A DNA stretch of 64,000 bases from Paenibacillus psychroresistens (GCF_009728935.1 NZ_CP034235.1:776501-840500); one strand, 5' to 3'; counted from the first letter of the stretch, positions 17,366 through 27,167 are shown. The notes: generated from the letters alone by a model not told the origin. Numbers and translations: made by a program.

Positions 17366-18832
17366 TTATAGATCACCCTTCACTTGTAGTCGCTTAAGGG
17401 CGGCTTTAATTCTTCGGACACCTTCAACGATTTCGCTTTCCCCGATAGATGCATAGGTAAGGCGAAAGAAACCTTTTTCTGCGCCATATATACTTCCTGG
17501 ATAAACCAGAACTCCTTGATTAATGCAGGCTTCAATAATAATCCTGTCAGGGACAGGTGTCTTGAGCTTCAGCCAGACATAAAAACCACCTGCAGGAATA
17601 TACGGTGCAGCAAGAGTTGCATAATGAGCCATTTGATCTTGCAAAGTAGATAGTAGAACTTTTCGTCTTGAAATCAAGGCTAGAAGGATTAAATTCAACT
17701 GTGTATCTGCACTAGGGGAATCCAGATAAAGCTGAGCCAGTCTTTCTCCGGCATGGCTTGAGCTGTACCCCGTGCGGTTTTTAGCCTCGGCAAGCTTATT
17801 GATAACTTCTAAAGGTGCAACGATCCAGCCTAATCGCATGCCTGGCGTCACAAATTTGGACATTGTTCCGAGATAAATAACGGAATGCTCCCCACTGGGC
17901 AATGCCCTTAAAGCGGGAGGGGGTGTTTGTGGAGAATCCAAATGAAGCATGCCATAAGGGTCATCTTCTATGATCGGTAATCGCAGCTGCTCGCAAATGG
18001 CCAATAAGGCACGGCGACGCTCCAAGCTGAGTGTGGTTCCAGTGGGGTTATGAAAAGTTGGGTTAGTAAATACCATTCGTATTCTGTACTTGTGATACAA
18101 CTCAGGGATGGCTTCAGGAATAAGCCCGTTTGCGTCCATAGGGATTTTCACCATTCTCAAACCAGCTGCTGTGAATACTTGCATAGCATACAGATAGGAG
18201 GGACCTTCAACGGCTATAGCTTCCCCTGGTTGGAGTAAGGTGTGCGCAATTAAATGCAGAGAGTGCTTTACACCGGAAGTGACTAATAACTGCTGGGTGC
18301 TGGTATGAATTTGTTGTTTGGCTAAATGCTCAATTAAGCTTCCTCGCAATTTGGGGTCACCTAGAAAGTTATCATGATAGCTGTAGGGCTGAGTGAAATC
18401 AAGCTGGGATGAGAGCTTCTTCAAGAATTCAAGCGGCATTAAGTCGGGAGATAATTCCCCTTTAGTCATATTGATCATATTAGGCTTAGAAGCTGCCTTA
18501 TGTATTTGGTTTTGGAGGATTAAGCCAGGGTCATACATACGATTAATGGTATAACGCTGCCAATTTGGCGAGTGATAAGGCTTCGTTTCCCACATAAGCT
18601 CACTTACACGAGTACCGCTTCCTACTTTTGTTGCAACAAGTCCCGCTGCGCGAAGCTCTTCGAAGGCTGCTGAAATCGTGCTGCGATTTACCGAAAACAT
18701 AGCTGCCAATTCACGTTCGGCCGGGAACTTGGCTCCAGGAGTAAGCATGCCATTAATAATCTGATTCTCGTAATAATGAAAAATTTGCCGAAAAATCGGC
18801 ATTTCTGTATTAGGCTGCGGCTTCCATGTCAT
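17366..18832 (-). CDS. MocR/GabR-type regulator (GntR winged helix plus aminotransferase domain)
   Basis: 488 residues. Residues about 8-75 are a GntR winged helix (PAERELAAMFSVNRSTISAAFEEL). After a linker comes a fold-type I aminotransferase-like domain, with the presumed PLP-binding lysine in GTMSKFVTPGMRLGW (near residue 325). Members use PLP as an effector-sensing cofactor and control amino-compound or vitamin B6 genes, usually from tandem operator repeats. It is the first gene of a two-gene unit with an MFS transporter. Two direct repeats in front of it (18871-18881, 18895-18905) could be its own operator. Confidence 0.92.
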   Translation of the reverse strand: MTWKPQPNTEMPIFRQIFHYYENQIINGMLTPGAKFPAERELAAMFSVNRSTISAAFEELRAAGLVATKVGSGTRVSELMWETKPYHSPNWQRYTINRMYDPGLILQNQIHKAASKPNMINMTKGELSPDLMPLEFLKKLSSQLDFTQPYSYHDNFLGDPKLRGSLIEHLAKQQIHTSTQQLLVTSGVKHSLHLIAHTLLQPGEAIAVEGPSYLYAMQVFTAAGLRMVKIPMDANGLIPEAIPELYHKYRIRMVFTNPTFHNPTGTTLSLERRRALLAICEQLRLPIIEDDPYGMLHLDSPQTPPPALRALPSGEHSVIYLGTMSKFVTPGMRLGWIVAPLEVINKLAEAKNRTGYSSSHAGERLAQLYLDSPSADTQLNLILLALISRRKVLLSTLQDQMAHYATLAAPYIPAGGFYVWLKLKTPVPDRIIIEACINQGVLVYPGSIYGAEKGFFRLTYASIGESEIVEGVRRIKAALKRLQVKGDL

Positions 18833-18853
18833 CTTGCTCCACCTCTTATTATG

Positions 18854-18905
18854 ATTATAGCTTATCTGATAATTGGTTGGGTCAAGAATATACCAATTGG
18901 CTGAG
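18854..18905 (-). promoter_or_regulatory. Candidate promoter and direct-repeat operator of the MocR-type gene
   Basis: On the minus strand TATAAT (18854-18859) lies 20 bases from TTGACC (18880-18885). On the plus strand AATTGGTTGGG (18871-18881) and AATTGGCTGAG (18895-18905) form direct repeats 24 bases apart around the -35 region. Tandem repeats like this are typical of MocR-family operators. Confidence 0.45.
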
Positions 18906-18912
18906 TTGAGTA

Positions 18913-18953
18913 AAAAGCCCCTACATCGGTGAGGTGCCGATGCAGGGGCTTTT
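18913..18953. terminator. Strong bidirectional terminator
   Basis: Long near-perfect stem (AAAAGCCCCT with AGGGGCTTTT, plus CATCGG/CCGATG inside). It ends the minus-strand protease operon. Confidence 0.9.
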
Positions 18954-18971
18954 GAATAGGGATAATTAAGT

Positions 18972-21900
18972 TTACTTGGTTGCTTTGATCAGCTGGTATA
19001 GAACTTTTGCGGCAGCTTCTCGAGTAGTTGGCAGATTAGGGTGGAAGAAGAATTGTCCCTGCTGCTCAACACCTTGCATTAATTCTGTATCTGTTACGGT
19101 TTGAATACTTTCTTGCGCATACTGGCTGAACTGCGCCACATCGCCATATGGCTTTGCGGGAGTGCCGCTGGTTTTAGTGATGTGCAGCAGTTTGATTGCT
19201 CTTGCCAGCATGACTGTCATATCCTGACGGGTAATTTCATCATTGGGTTTAAACTTTCCTGAATAGCCTGTAATGAGACCAGCCTGATAAGCAGCAGCCA
19301 CATCTTGAGCGAACCATTCATTACCCTTGATGTCGTCAAAAGGAGTCTTCGCCGTTTGCTTATTCAAACCGATTGCGTTCACAAGCATAGCGGAAAACTG
19401 TGCACGAGTGACAGAGCTTTTCGGCGAGAAGGTCTTGGTTGAAGTTCCATTCAAGATAAACTTGTCTGCCAAGGTTTGAATTTCAGTGCTTGCCCATGAT
19501 GTTTCAATATCAGTAAAAGCTACATGTCTAGTCGCTACCGCATAGGTAGAGAAGCCTGGGCGGTTGATTGTAACAATGGTCGATCCGTCATTTGCTTTTT
19601 TGAATTGGGCAGGTACAGGGTATGCCTTATCTCCTTCGATATATAATGCACCTGCATTGCTTGCATCAATACCTTTATCCAGTACGAAGGATCTCCGAAC
19701 GATTTGATCAGGAGAAAACGAGATTGGAGTTGATGCTCCGTTGACAATACTCGATGCTTCGAACAAGTAAGGCGTTCCAAGAATGGTAGCATCCGCGAAG
19801 CCTTTGGCAAATAGAGATTTGCTGTCCGCAGCCGGAGAAATGTCGAGCGTAAAATTAGAATTTGCAGCAAGATCAACTAAGGATGATAGTGGGATAGAGA
19901 CAGTCGCATCGTTCCATGAGAAAGCGATCGAGCTTTGTTCTGGTGCTGATTGCAGCAGCTTCAATTGTGCAGCTGTAACCAAGAGATGTGCCTTAATTTC
20001 AGATGAATCTGTAGAATCTGCAACGATGCTGAAAACTAATGGTGATTGCTTCATAGCGTCTATAACCTTCTGAAGCTCGGCATCGGTAAAAGTGACTTCT
20101 GTCTGATCTCCTTGTGTTGTTGCAACTCCAGTCAAGGATTGGAGTGTTTGACCTGGCTGAACAACAGAAGTTAGATTTTCCTGAGTTTTTGCAGGTTCAG
20201 GAGTCTTTGTAGGTTCTGGAGTAGGTGTAGGAGTACCACTATCAGTTCCTCCGGTGTCTGGGTTAGTTGGAGTTCCTGGACTCGGACTTGCAGTCGGTTC
20301 GGGATCAGGAGATGGACTCGGACTTGGACTTGGACTTGGACTTGGACTTGGACTTGGACTTGGACTCGGGTTTCCATTTCCTGGATTATCATCATCACCA
20401 GGACTCGGACTCGGAGTTGGATTCGGATCAGGACTCGGAGTTGGAGTTGGAGTCAAATCCGAAGTATTGTCCACATAGACCGTTTGGCTAATGCTCTGGG
20501 CATCTGCTATTTCAAAAGAGTCATCATATCGAACGGCTATAATCGATATTTTGTATTGTCCTTCAGGAAGCTGCTTGATGATAGGATTCCCATACTCATC
20601 TACTGTGCCGTCGAAATAGCTTCCGTCAATATTCTCAAACGTAAACCTTCCTACAGGAAGTGGCTTCAACAAATTAGCTTGAACATCTACGTCTAACCAT
20701 TGGGAAATTCTCCCAACATATCCTTCATTTAATCCGGAGACTTCAACTACCATGAAATTCATTGTATCATCCATTAGCGTTGCTGACATGTCGATTGATG
20801 CATCGGGCATAATCTTTTTATTCGTTATGGATGGATTCTGCAGAGCAAAATCGCTATCGGCTGCATCATCGCCAACGTGGATGACAAATGGCAAATGCAG
20901 GGAAGGAAGACCTGAACTCTGTAATAAAATCTCACCTTCATATACGCCATGAACAGCGCTGCTCTTAGCTTGCGCCGAGAGGGTGAAACGGTAGTTTGAG
21001 TTAGCAGCTACACTAATTGTGGAATTCGCGTTCAATCCCCCTAGTGCCATTACAATGTTATTTACGTCAGGTGTATCGATTGGGTCAGACGGATCCGACG
21101 TAACTTTGTCATGCATAACTACAGATACTGAATAAGTCAGTTGGTTATTCGAAGTGTTCTTAAGCTGCAGTGGTTTAGAGATGGGTTCATCTGCCGGGTT
21201 AATGGCTCCGAAGCTTAAGTTACTTCCTTGGCTTTCCATAATCGTGGGATTCATCTTCTCGTCATAAATGGTAATAGGATCAAGGGATTCTACGATAGCT
21301 GGTGTAATAAGCGCATTTGCGACGTTGGCACGGCCAGATCCTTGAGAATAAACATCGTACTTCGTCCCATAAGTATCCGAGATTACATCAGATGTATTGG
21401 CAAGCGCAGCACGAATATCCATAGGTGACCATTTTGTGAGCGCGTCTTTGTGTGCTTGAATGACTAGCAAAGCCAGACCGGCTACATGTGGGGCAGCCAT
21501 ACTCGTTCCGCTAGAGCGGTGGTATGCATCATCATAGTTTGGTTCTTTCCCTTCAAAATAGTAGTCATATTCTGGGTCGCCATAAAAAGCGCCATATTTA
21601 GGTAAAGTGGAGAGAATGTTCACACCTGGAGCACTGATATCTGGCTTAATACCGTAATTTTCGTCAGAGTTGGGACCGCGAGAGCTAAAATCTGCAATTG
21701 TATCTCCATTCAATTCTGACATCGGGAAATCTGCGCCAAATGTAAATTGCGTAGGCTGATCCGTATGCGCAATGATTTGTCTTGCCAGAGCGCGCCCTTC
21801 ATATCCGGACATATCAAAAGCTGGAATGTGGTCATAATTTTCGCCAAGGTATGCCCCTGCCCCTATTGGACCGTCTCGACCAGAAACATGTTCAGCTAAA

Positions 21901-23438
21901 TCTGCAACTGTAGAGCCGCCCACGGAGTTGCCGTTAAACACGATTACGGCCTTTGCTCCGTGCCTTTTTGCGATTATCACTTTGTCCTCGAATGCTAGAT
22001 TGCCACGTGAGATCAGGGCTACCTTGCCTGTAGCGTCGGCTTTTTCATAATCCTCCTCATATCCCAAGCCTACGTATACGGCTTCCAGAGGATCTGATCC
22101 GAGAATTTCGTGGAAATTTGTTTCTTTGCCCTTCCATGCCATTACACTAAGAGAATAAGTGGCATCCGTTACTGAGGTTGTAAAGTTTGCGTCATAATGA
22201 ATGCTCTTGCTTGTAGCAGCAGCAACAGAGATAGCAAGCTGCGCACTTGCTGGAGAGCCGATCGAATAATAATAGAATCCATTGCTTCCGGCATTCCCGT
22301 TTGCAACAACGGCTGTAACGCCGGAGAGAACAGCATTGTTTACTGCAATAGAATCAGGTGAATTCGGATCCTTCTCCATATCGGAGCCTAATGATAGATT
22401 AATAACGTCCATATGATCCTTAATGGCGTGCTCGATACCATCAATAACCTGCGCTGATGTTCCAGAGGTTTGGTAAGCATCTGTTTGTTCGTTATGAGTT
22501 TTGCCCAGCACTTTATAGGCATACAGATCTGCCTCGTATGCTATGCCCTTTTGGACGAAATCGGATGTCGTATTCTGCGCCCTGCCTACAATTGTTCCAG
22601 AGACGTGCGTTCCGTGACTGGTTCCTTCATACCACCCGAACAAATCGGGAGCTTCTTCGTAAGGGTCGTTGTCTTTATAGAAGGAGTCGTACCCTCCTTT
22701 GTAAGCATCCTTCAGATCAGGATGTGTATAATCGACACCGGTATCGATAACGCCTACCTTCAAGCCTTTGCCGGTAAAGCCATTTTCCCAGGCTGTATCC
22801 ACTCCAATTTGTTTAAGAGGTTCGATATCAAATTTGATATCTGAAGGGTCATCGGACTGAGGTGAATCAATCAATGGAATCGGATAATAAGTGATATTCT
22901 TACTGATTGCTTTGACACCGGATATTAGAGCCAATTTTGGAATTTGATTAGCCGCAATTGTAACTTCCATCCCGTTGAGTACAGTGTCGTATTGATAGTT
23001 GATTTTCATTGCTAAGCCTTTTGCGCTGGCAGTACTCAGGAAGGATGTTTGCTCTGTTTGGATTGCCATTTCCGTCGATTGTGCCGAGAACGAGCGCTTT
23101 GAAAGGCTTGCGGAGTATTTGGCTGCGGAAGCCGGTTGTCCACTAAGCTGTACGATTACGTTAACGTTTTTGGTAGATGTAGTATCGATTTCAGGATCAA
23201 CGCTGGCTTTGGTATTGCTTGGAGCATTGATAGCAGCTTGCGAATACTTTGCTGCTCCCAGACTAGCGGACATGGACGCAGGAATAACCGAATGTGTGGG
23301 ATTAAGCAAATCTGTGATATTTAGTGATGTATCAGCCGCGTGGATAGATTGGTTAAATGGCGTAGTCATTAGTACGATAGATGTTAAGAGAGCAACAGAT
23401 GTTTTAATCCATATTTTAGACAATTTCTGATTCCCCAT
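18972..23438 (-). CDS. Cell-surface subtilisin-like serine protease with PA and SLH domains
   Basis: Up to 1488 residues. The ATG at 23438 has a poor ribosome site; a TTG at 23423, 8 bases after GGGGA, is a good alternative and still gives a signal peptide ending near IHA. After an inhibitor I9-like propeptide (about 90-185) comes the S8 domain: D232 in VIDTGVDYTH, H275 in SHGTHVSG, Asn in VANGNAG, and Ser in SSGTSMAAPHVAG (about 645). A PA domain is inserted before the Ser, as in Vpr-type proteases. A long beta-rich region follows, then a Ser-Pro linker and three C-terminal SLH motifs (about 1310-1488) that bind secondary wall polymer. It probably breaks down external protein while held on the cell surface. 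Second gene of a two-protease operon. Confidence 0.93.
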   Translation of the reverse strand: MGNQKLSKIWIKTSVALLTSIVLMTTPFNQSIHAADTSLNITDLLNPTHSVIPASMSASLGAAKYSQAAINAPSNTKASVDPEIDTTSTKNVNVIVQLSGQPASAAKYSASLSKRSFSAQSTEMAIQTEQTSFLSTASAKGLAMKINYQYDTVLNGMEVTIAANQIPKLALISGVKAISKNITYYPIPLIDSPQSDDPSDIKFDIEPLKQIGVDTAWENGFTGKGLKVGVIDTGVDYTHPDLKDAYKGGYDSFYKDNDPYEEAPDLFGWYEGTSHGTHVSGTIVGRAQNTTSDFVQKGIAYEADLYAYKVLGKTHNEQTDAYQTSGTSAQVIDGIEHAIKDHMDVINLSLGSDMEKDPNSPDSIAVNNAVLSGVTAVVANGNAGSNGFYYYSIGSPASAQLAISVAAATSKSIHYDANFTTSVTDATYSLSVMAWKGKETNFHEILGSDPLEAVYVGLGYEEDYEKADATGKVALISRGNLAFEDKVIIAKRHGAKAVIVFNGNSVGGSTVADLAEHVSGRDGPIGAGAYLGENYDHIPAFDMSGYEGRALARQIIAHTDQPTQFTFGADFPMSELNGDTIADFSSRGPNSDENYGIKPDISAPGVNILSTLPKYGAFYGDPEYDYYFEGKEPNYDDAYHRSSGTSMAAPHVAGLALLVIQAHKDALTKWSPMDIRAALANTSDVISDTYGTKYDVYSQGSGRANVANALITPAIVESLDPITIYDEKMNPTIMESQGSNLSFGAINPADEPISKPLQLKNTSNNQLTYSVSVVMHDKVTSDPSDPIDTPDVNNIVMALGGLNANSTISVAANSNYRFTLSAQAKSSAVHGVYEGEILLQSSGLPSLHLPFVIHVGDDAADSDFALQNPSITNKKIMPDASIDMSATLMDDTMNFMVVEVSGLNEGYVGRISQWLDVDVQANLLKPLPVGRFTFENIDGSYFDGTVDEYGNPIIKQLPEGQYKISIIAVRYDDSFEIADAQSISQTVYVDNTSDLTPTPTPSPDPNPTPSPSPGDDDNPGNGNPSPSPSPSPSPSPSPSPSPSPDPEPTASPSPGTPTNPDTGGTDSGTPTPTPEPTKTPEPAKTQENLTSVVQPGQTLQSLTGVATTQGDQTEVTFTDAELQKVIDAMKQSPLVFSIVADSTDSSEIKAHLLVTAAQLKLLQSAPEQSSIAFSWNDATVSIPLSSLVDLAANSNFTLDISPAADSKSLFAKGFADATILGTPYLFEASSIVNGASTPISFSPDQIVRRSFVLDKGIDASNAGALYIEGDKAYPVPAQFKKANDGSTIVTINRPGFSTYAVATRHVAFTDIETSWASTEIQTLADKFILNGTSTKTFSPKSSVTRAQFSAMLVNAIGLNKQTAKTPFDDIKGNEWFAQDVAAAYQAGLITGYSGKFKPNDEITRQDMTVMLARAIKLLHITKTSGTPAKPYGDVAQFSQYAQESIQTVTDTELMQGVEQQGQFFFHPNLPTTREAAAKVLYQLIKATK
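20314..20367 (-). repeat. Hexamer tandem repeat encoding a Ser-Pro linker
   Basis: Nine uninterrupted 6-base units, GGACTC or GGACTT on the plus strand, encode a (Ser-Pro)n run in the SLH-anchored protease, with more degenerate SP/DP units on both sides. The in-frame unit allows length change by slippage without breaking the gene. Confidence 0.9.
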
Positions 23439-23462
23439 TTCCTAGTAATAAAATCTGTTTGT

Positions 23463-26400
23463 TTATTGAATGATAGAGATAGCATCTACTGCAATGTAAG
23501 TGCCGCTAGACAGAGGGTTTTTCGTTCCTGCATTTACCACTTTCAAGGTGTGTGCACCAGGAGTAAGGGTTGCTGATTCGAAAACGGTAGAGCGGTATTT
23601 GGTAGTGGCGCTATACATATCAATTGGATTAGGAGTTACAAGCACATCGTCGATATAAATGTTTGCTTCGCCGCGGTTTGTTCCTGTATAAGCTATCAGC
23701 TGCACCTTCGTGCCCTCGAATTTGAACTGAGCAGAACTGCCTGAGGTTTTTGTGTATTTGGCTATTCCTCCGAAATTTTTCAAGCTGAAATTAACAAGCC
23801 AATCACCGGCGAAAATTGTGGTAGGGTCTTCCTCTTGAATTAATTGGGAAACGGTAATGGCATCCATATTGATGAAGGTTGTGCCGGATTTTTTGGCATC
23901 CGGGTCGGATTTGCCTGTCCAAGCAATTGTTAAAGTGTGCTGCCCGTAAGGAATCATCTTCTCTAAGATTGATTGCTTGGTTGATGAAGTTTTGCTGAAT
24001 AAAGAAGGGGAAGCCACTTTTATGCCATCAATATAAACGTCAGCAATTCCTTGTTTGTCGTTTTTTGAACCGATCCAATTGATATAGCTGCCGACGAATG
24101 CCATCTCAATTGTACCTGCATGATCGATTTGCTTCGCTGATTGACCGGAATAGGCGGCATCAATAGCTTGTGTCCAAGGGCCATTAAACACTACTGAACT
24201 ACTGGTATCTTCATAGATTCCATTGTGATTATCCGTCTTGACGGTTAATGTATACGCGCCGCTGCCTTTATAAGCATACAAATCGAGATAATAGGTTCCG
24301 CTCTCGGTCACCTTATAATTAATCGATTCTGTTGATGTCTTCTCGTTTTCGGAGAACGCTATGATTCCTTCTCTAGAATTAATCGAACTCGTAGAAGGAG
24401 CGTATAAGTAAAGGTCGAAATCGGTACCATTGTCCGCTGTCATAGAGAAGCTGACATTCTCCCCAGCATGGAGATCCACAGCATAAACATCGTTCTGGTC
24501 TGTTTTCTCATTTAGGCGGTTGCTGATGCTATCGCCAAAGAATGGAGTACCGGGAATTTCGTCGTCAGAAAGAGCTTGGTAGGCATTAATCATGCTTCCG
24601 CTGGCAATTCTGCCTGTCAACGAACTAAGTCGAGTGCCGCTCATCATAATACGTTGTTTAATGGCTTCAGCAGTAAGAGTAGGATCTTGACTTAGCACGA
24701 GCGCCGCTACACCTGATGCATGAGCAGCAGCAATTGAAGTGCCTCTTGAAAAGGCGTAAACGCTTTTCGGGTACGGCATAATAAATTGCAGATTAATTTT
24801 GGCAATAGCGGGGTCTCTTGAAATGACCCAATTAAAGCTGTCTATATCATCGTCATTGTGAAGATCATAACTCACTCCATCATAGATAGTGCCGGAAACG
24901 CCTTCTATGTCCGCCCACGTAAATTCTTCTTGAAAAGCAAGATGGAGGACATCGTTTACGAAGGGGGAATATTCAATATTGTTGAGTGAGTGAGACCCTG
25001 TAAGCAGCAAATGTCCGCCGCCTTCCAGATACTTCTTTAAGTTCTCTTGATCGTTTTCAGTCAAATTGTTGAGCTTATCTCTTGCTGCCAAGCCTGTAAA
25101 CCAAACCACTACTTTGTATTTCTGCATTGTGGCTAGTGAAGGTCCATCTCCGGCTTTTGGTGCCGAAATAACTACATCCTCCGAACCATCTGTTAAATCA
25201 ATTCCTTGATAGTCAGCTAGCAAAGCTTTATATGTGGATAATTTTGGGTCGCTTGCATAGGGGGTCATGTTGGAAAGATCATCTTGAACGAGGAGAATAT
25301 TGGTATCCATATCCTCCTTGGTAGCGCCAAGGTAATTCATTGCTCTGTCGTAAGCATCTTGTCTTTCGTCTAGGTCAGGGAAATTTTCAAAGGCAATTCC
25401 GTTAAAAATAGCCTTGCCGCCAGACGTGCCGTAGTCAATTTCTGCTGACAGCCCCGGATTGTTAGTTGGGATGGTACTTAAAACCGCTTGGCCAGGTGCT
25501 GCTACGTCGACGGATTTAACGCCGATGTTAGCGCCCTCTCCAATATTTCCCGTATTGTCCACCGATGTAACTGAAAGAATATTAGGACTGTCATAGGAAG
25601 CTGGGTAGGCAGGTATAGAATCTGTATTTACGCCATAGTTGCCGGCAGCTGTTACAAATAACATCGTAGATGCATCTATAACATCTTTTAAAGATTGGCT
25701 TTGATCGAACATTTCAGCGCTGATATTGGCGATTTTGGCACCGTTACGCTCGGCATACTCAATAGCTTGTATAAGATCAGATTCTAAACCGTAATCAGGT
25801 CCTAGAAACTTAAGCGGCATGATCTTAACGTTTGGCGCAATGCCTGCAATACCAATTCCGTTATTCATTGAGGCAGCGATGATGCCCGCTACTATGGTGC
25901 CATGGAAGTCTCCATCAACTGGGTTGTACAGCTGGGGGTTGTTGCCTATGAAATTCCACCCGTTGATATCGTCGATGTAGCCGTTGTGGTCATCATCTAT
26001 ATTGTTGTTGGGATAATCCTTCTTGTTGGTCCAGATATTATTTGTTAGATCAGGATTATCAATAGCAATGCCCGTATCGATGACTGCGACGATAAGATCG
26101 CTGCTGCCTTTCGTAATAGTCCAGGCTTCAGTTGCCTTAATATCAATACCGGGAAGGCCTGGTTCATTTTGCCCTGCAGGGTCCTGTCCTGTGTTCAAAA
26201 GTGCCCATTGATTAGCGAAATAAGTATCATCCGGGGTACTGCTGGCTTTTTCAAGCATATGGTCAGGCTCTGCGTACTGGACATTGGGATCACTATTAAG
26301 CTGTGTGAGTAATTGCTCTACGTTAGTAGATTTTGGCAGGTTTACGATTAGAGCATTGATGCTGGGCACCTTAATACTTTTCTCCAAAGTACTGGGGTCG

Positions 26401-26690
26401 AAGATTGGAGTCGACGTCGAGCTGAAGCCTTTCTTATATTTCACAATGACTCGGCCATCAGTGAAAGTAGAGTTTCCTGCTGATGGGGCTACTTTCGCGA
26501 CTACGCTATCTTTATTGCTGGATTTTGGAGTGATTTGAATGACATTATCCTTGGGGGCTGTTGCTGCAGTCCATTCACTTTTCCTGGGCTTCACCGTGGT
26601 GTCCTGAGCGAAGGTGGTGCCAGTCGTACCAATTAAGAGCGACATAGCGGCGACTATCATTAACGACTTCTTTGAAAGTTCTTTTCTCAA
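23463..26690 (-). CDS. Secreted subtilisin-like protease with insert domain, PPC and two beta-sandwich repeats
   Basis: The TTG at 26690 is chosen: a perfect AGGAGG lies 9 bases before it, inside a slightly longer open frame from 26714. 1075 residues. Signal peptide to about TTFAQ, propeptide (VIVKYKKGF onward), then the S8 domain with Asp near 204 (VIDTGIAIDNPDL), His near 261 (FHGTIVAG), Asn near 350 (TAAGNYG) and Ser near 650 (SRGTSIAAAHASG). The Asn-Ser distance is about 300 residues against about 66 in subtilisin, because of an insert with a GGGHLLLTGSH segment. Next is a PPC-like domain (TDFDLYLYAP to GAYTLTV) and two related C-terminal domains, each with GIADVYIDGI/EANIYIDDV and a closing DAISI-like strand. 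First gene of the operon with the SLH protease, 24 bases apart. Confidence 0.9.
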   Translation of the reverse strand: MRKELSKKSLMIVAAMSLLIGTTGTTFAQDTTVKPRKSEWTAATAPKDNVIQITPKSSNKDSVVAKVAPSAGNSTFTDGRVIVKYKKGFSSTSTPIFDPSTLEKSIKVPSINALIVNLPKSTNVEQLLTQLNSDPNVQYAEPDHMLEKASSTPDDTYFANQWALLNTGQDPAGQNEPGLPGIDIKATEAWTITKGSSDLIVAVIDTGIAIDNPDLTNNIWTNKKDYPNNNIDDDHNGYIDDINGWNFIGNNPQLYNPVDGDFHGTIVAGIIAASMNNGIGIAGIAPNVKIMPLKFLGPDYGLESDLIQAIEYAERNGAKIANISAEMFDQSQSLKDVIDASTMLFVTAAGNYGVNTDSIPAYPASYDSPNILSVTSVDNTGNIGEGANIGVKSVDVAAPGQAVLSTIPTNNPGLSAEIDYGTSGGKAIFNGIAFENFPDLDERQDAYDRAMNYLGATKEDMDTNILLVQDDLSNMTPYASDPKLSTYKALLADYQGIDLTDGSEDVVISAPKAGDGPSLATMQKYKVVVWFTGLAARDKLNNLTENDQENLKKYLEGGGHLLLTGSHSLNNIEYSPFVNDVLHLAFQEEFTWADIEGVSGTIYDGVSYDLHNDDDIDSFNWVISRDPAIAKINLQFIMPYPKSVYAFSRGTSIAAAHASGVAALVLSQDPTLTAEAIKQRIMMSGTRLSSLTGRIASGSMINAYQALSDDEIPGTPFFGDSISNRLNEKTDQNDVYAVDLHAGENVSFSMTADNGTDFDLYLYAPSTSSINSREGIIAFSENEKTSTESINYKVTESGTYYLDLYAYKGSGAYTLTVKTDNHNGIYEDTSSSVVFNGPWTQAIDAAYSGQSAKQIDHAGTIEMAFVGSYINWIGSKNDKQGIADVYIDGIKVASPSLFSKTSSTKQSILEKMIPYGQHTLTIAWTGKSDPDAKKSGTTFINMDAITVSQLIQEEDPTTIFAGDWLVNFSLKNFGGIAKYTKTSGSSAQFKFEGTKVQLIAYTGTNRGEANIYIDDVLVTPNPIDMYSATTKYRSTVFESATLTPGAHTLKVVNAGTKNPLSSGTYIAVDAISIIQ

Positions 26691-26987
26691 GTTGTTTTTC
26701 CTCCTGATTTGCAATAGTTTGCTAGTTTAAGATTTTGAGATGATTAAATTCAACAATCAAATCAATGTTAGGATATATAACATAAAGCTATAGAATTGCT
26801 TATTCTGCCTACTCTTCGGTGTCACATCCTCTATCAAATTTTACAAATCTAGTAAATTTGTTGTATGCTTATTTGCTAGAACGACTTGAAATTTACTATT
26901 AACAACCTCCTAATAAAAATTAATGTAAGGACTTGTTACAAGTTATGTTAGATATAATAGCATGATTATTAAAAAATAAACAGAAAA

Positions 26988-27008
26988 ATATAACATATTA
27001 TGTTATAT
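26988..27008. promoter_or_regulatory. Perfect 21-base palindrome, candidate operator
   Basis: ATATAACATA and TATGTTATAT flank one central base. Related ATAACAT or ATGTTA elements recur nearby (around 26775-26785 and 26944-26950), so a regulator of the protease operon may bind here. The protein is unknown. Confidence 0.4.
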
Positions 27009-27141
27009 AAGGTGACGCGTTTATGTAATAAAGTGATGACGTAGTAGAGGGGTAAACTCATTTGGGTGGCTAGTTTAATGTTCTAATAGGATGAAAGGCT
27101 GGGGGAGAGGTTGAAAAAAGAGCTGAATAGTTATCTTATAG

Positions 27142-27167
27142 ACTCTCGGCATTAGAGGGTTTTTTTA
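27142..27167 (+). terminator. Orphan terminator, possible end of a small RNA
   Basis: ACTCTC (27142-27147) pairs with GAGGGT (27155-27160), followed by seven T's. No plus-strand gene precedes it, so it would end a short transcript started within the intergenic region, for example from the TATAAT at 26953-26958. Confidence 0.5.

Noticed and set aside
20254..20491. Plus-strand ORFs rich in Leu-Gly and Leu-Asp
   Set aside because: They are translations of the hexamer repeat on the wrong strand.
22457..22844. Two plus-strand ORFs opposite the SLH protease
   Set aside because: They are antisense to a well-supported S8 catalytic domain and have no start signals.
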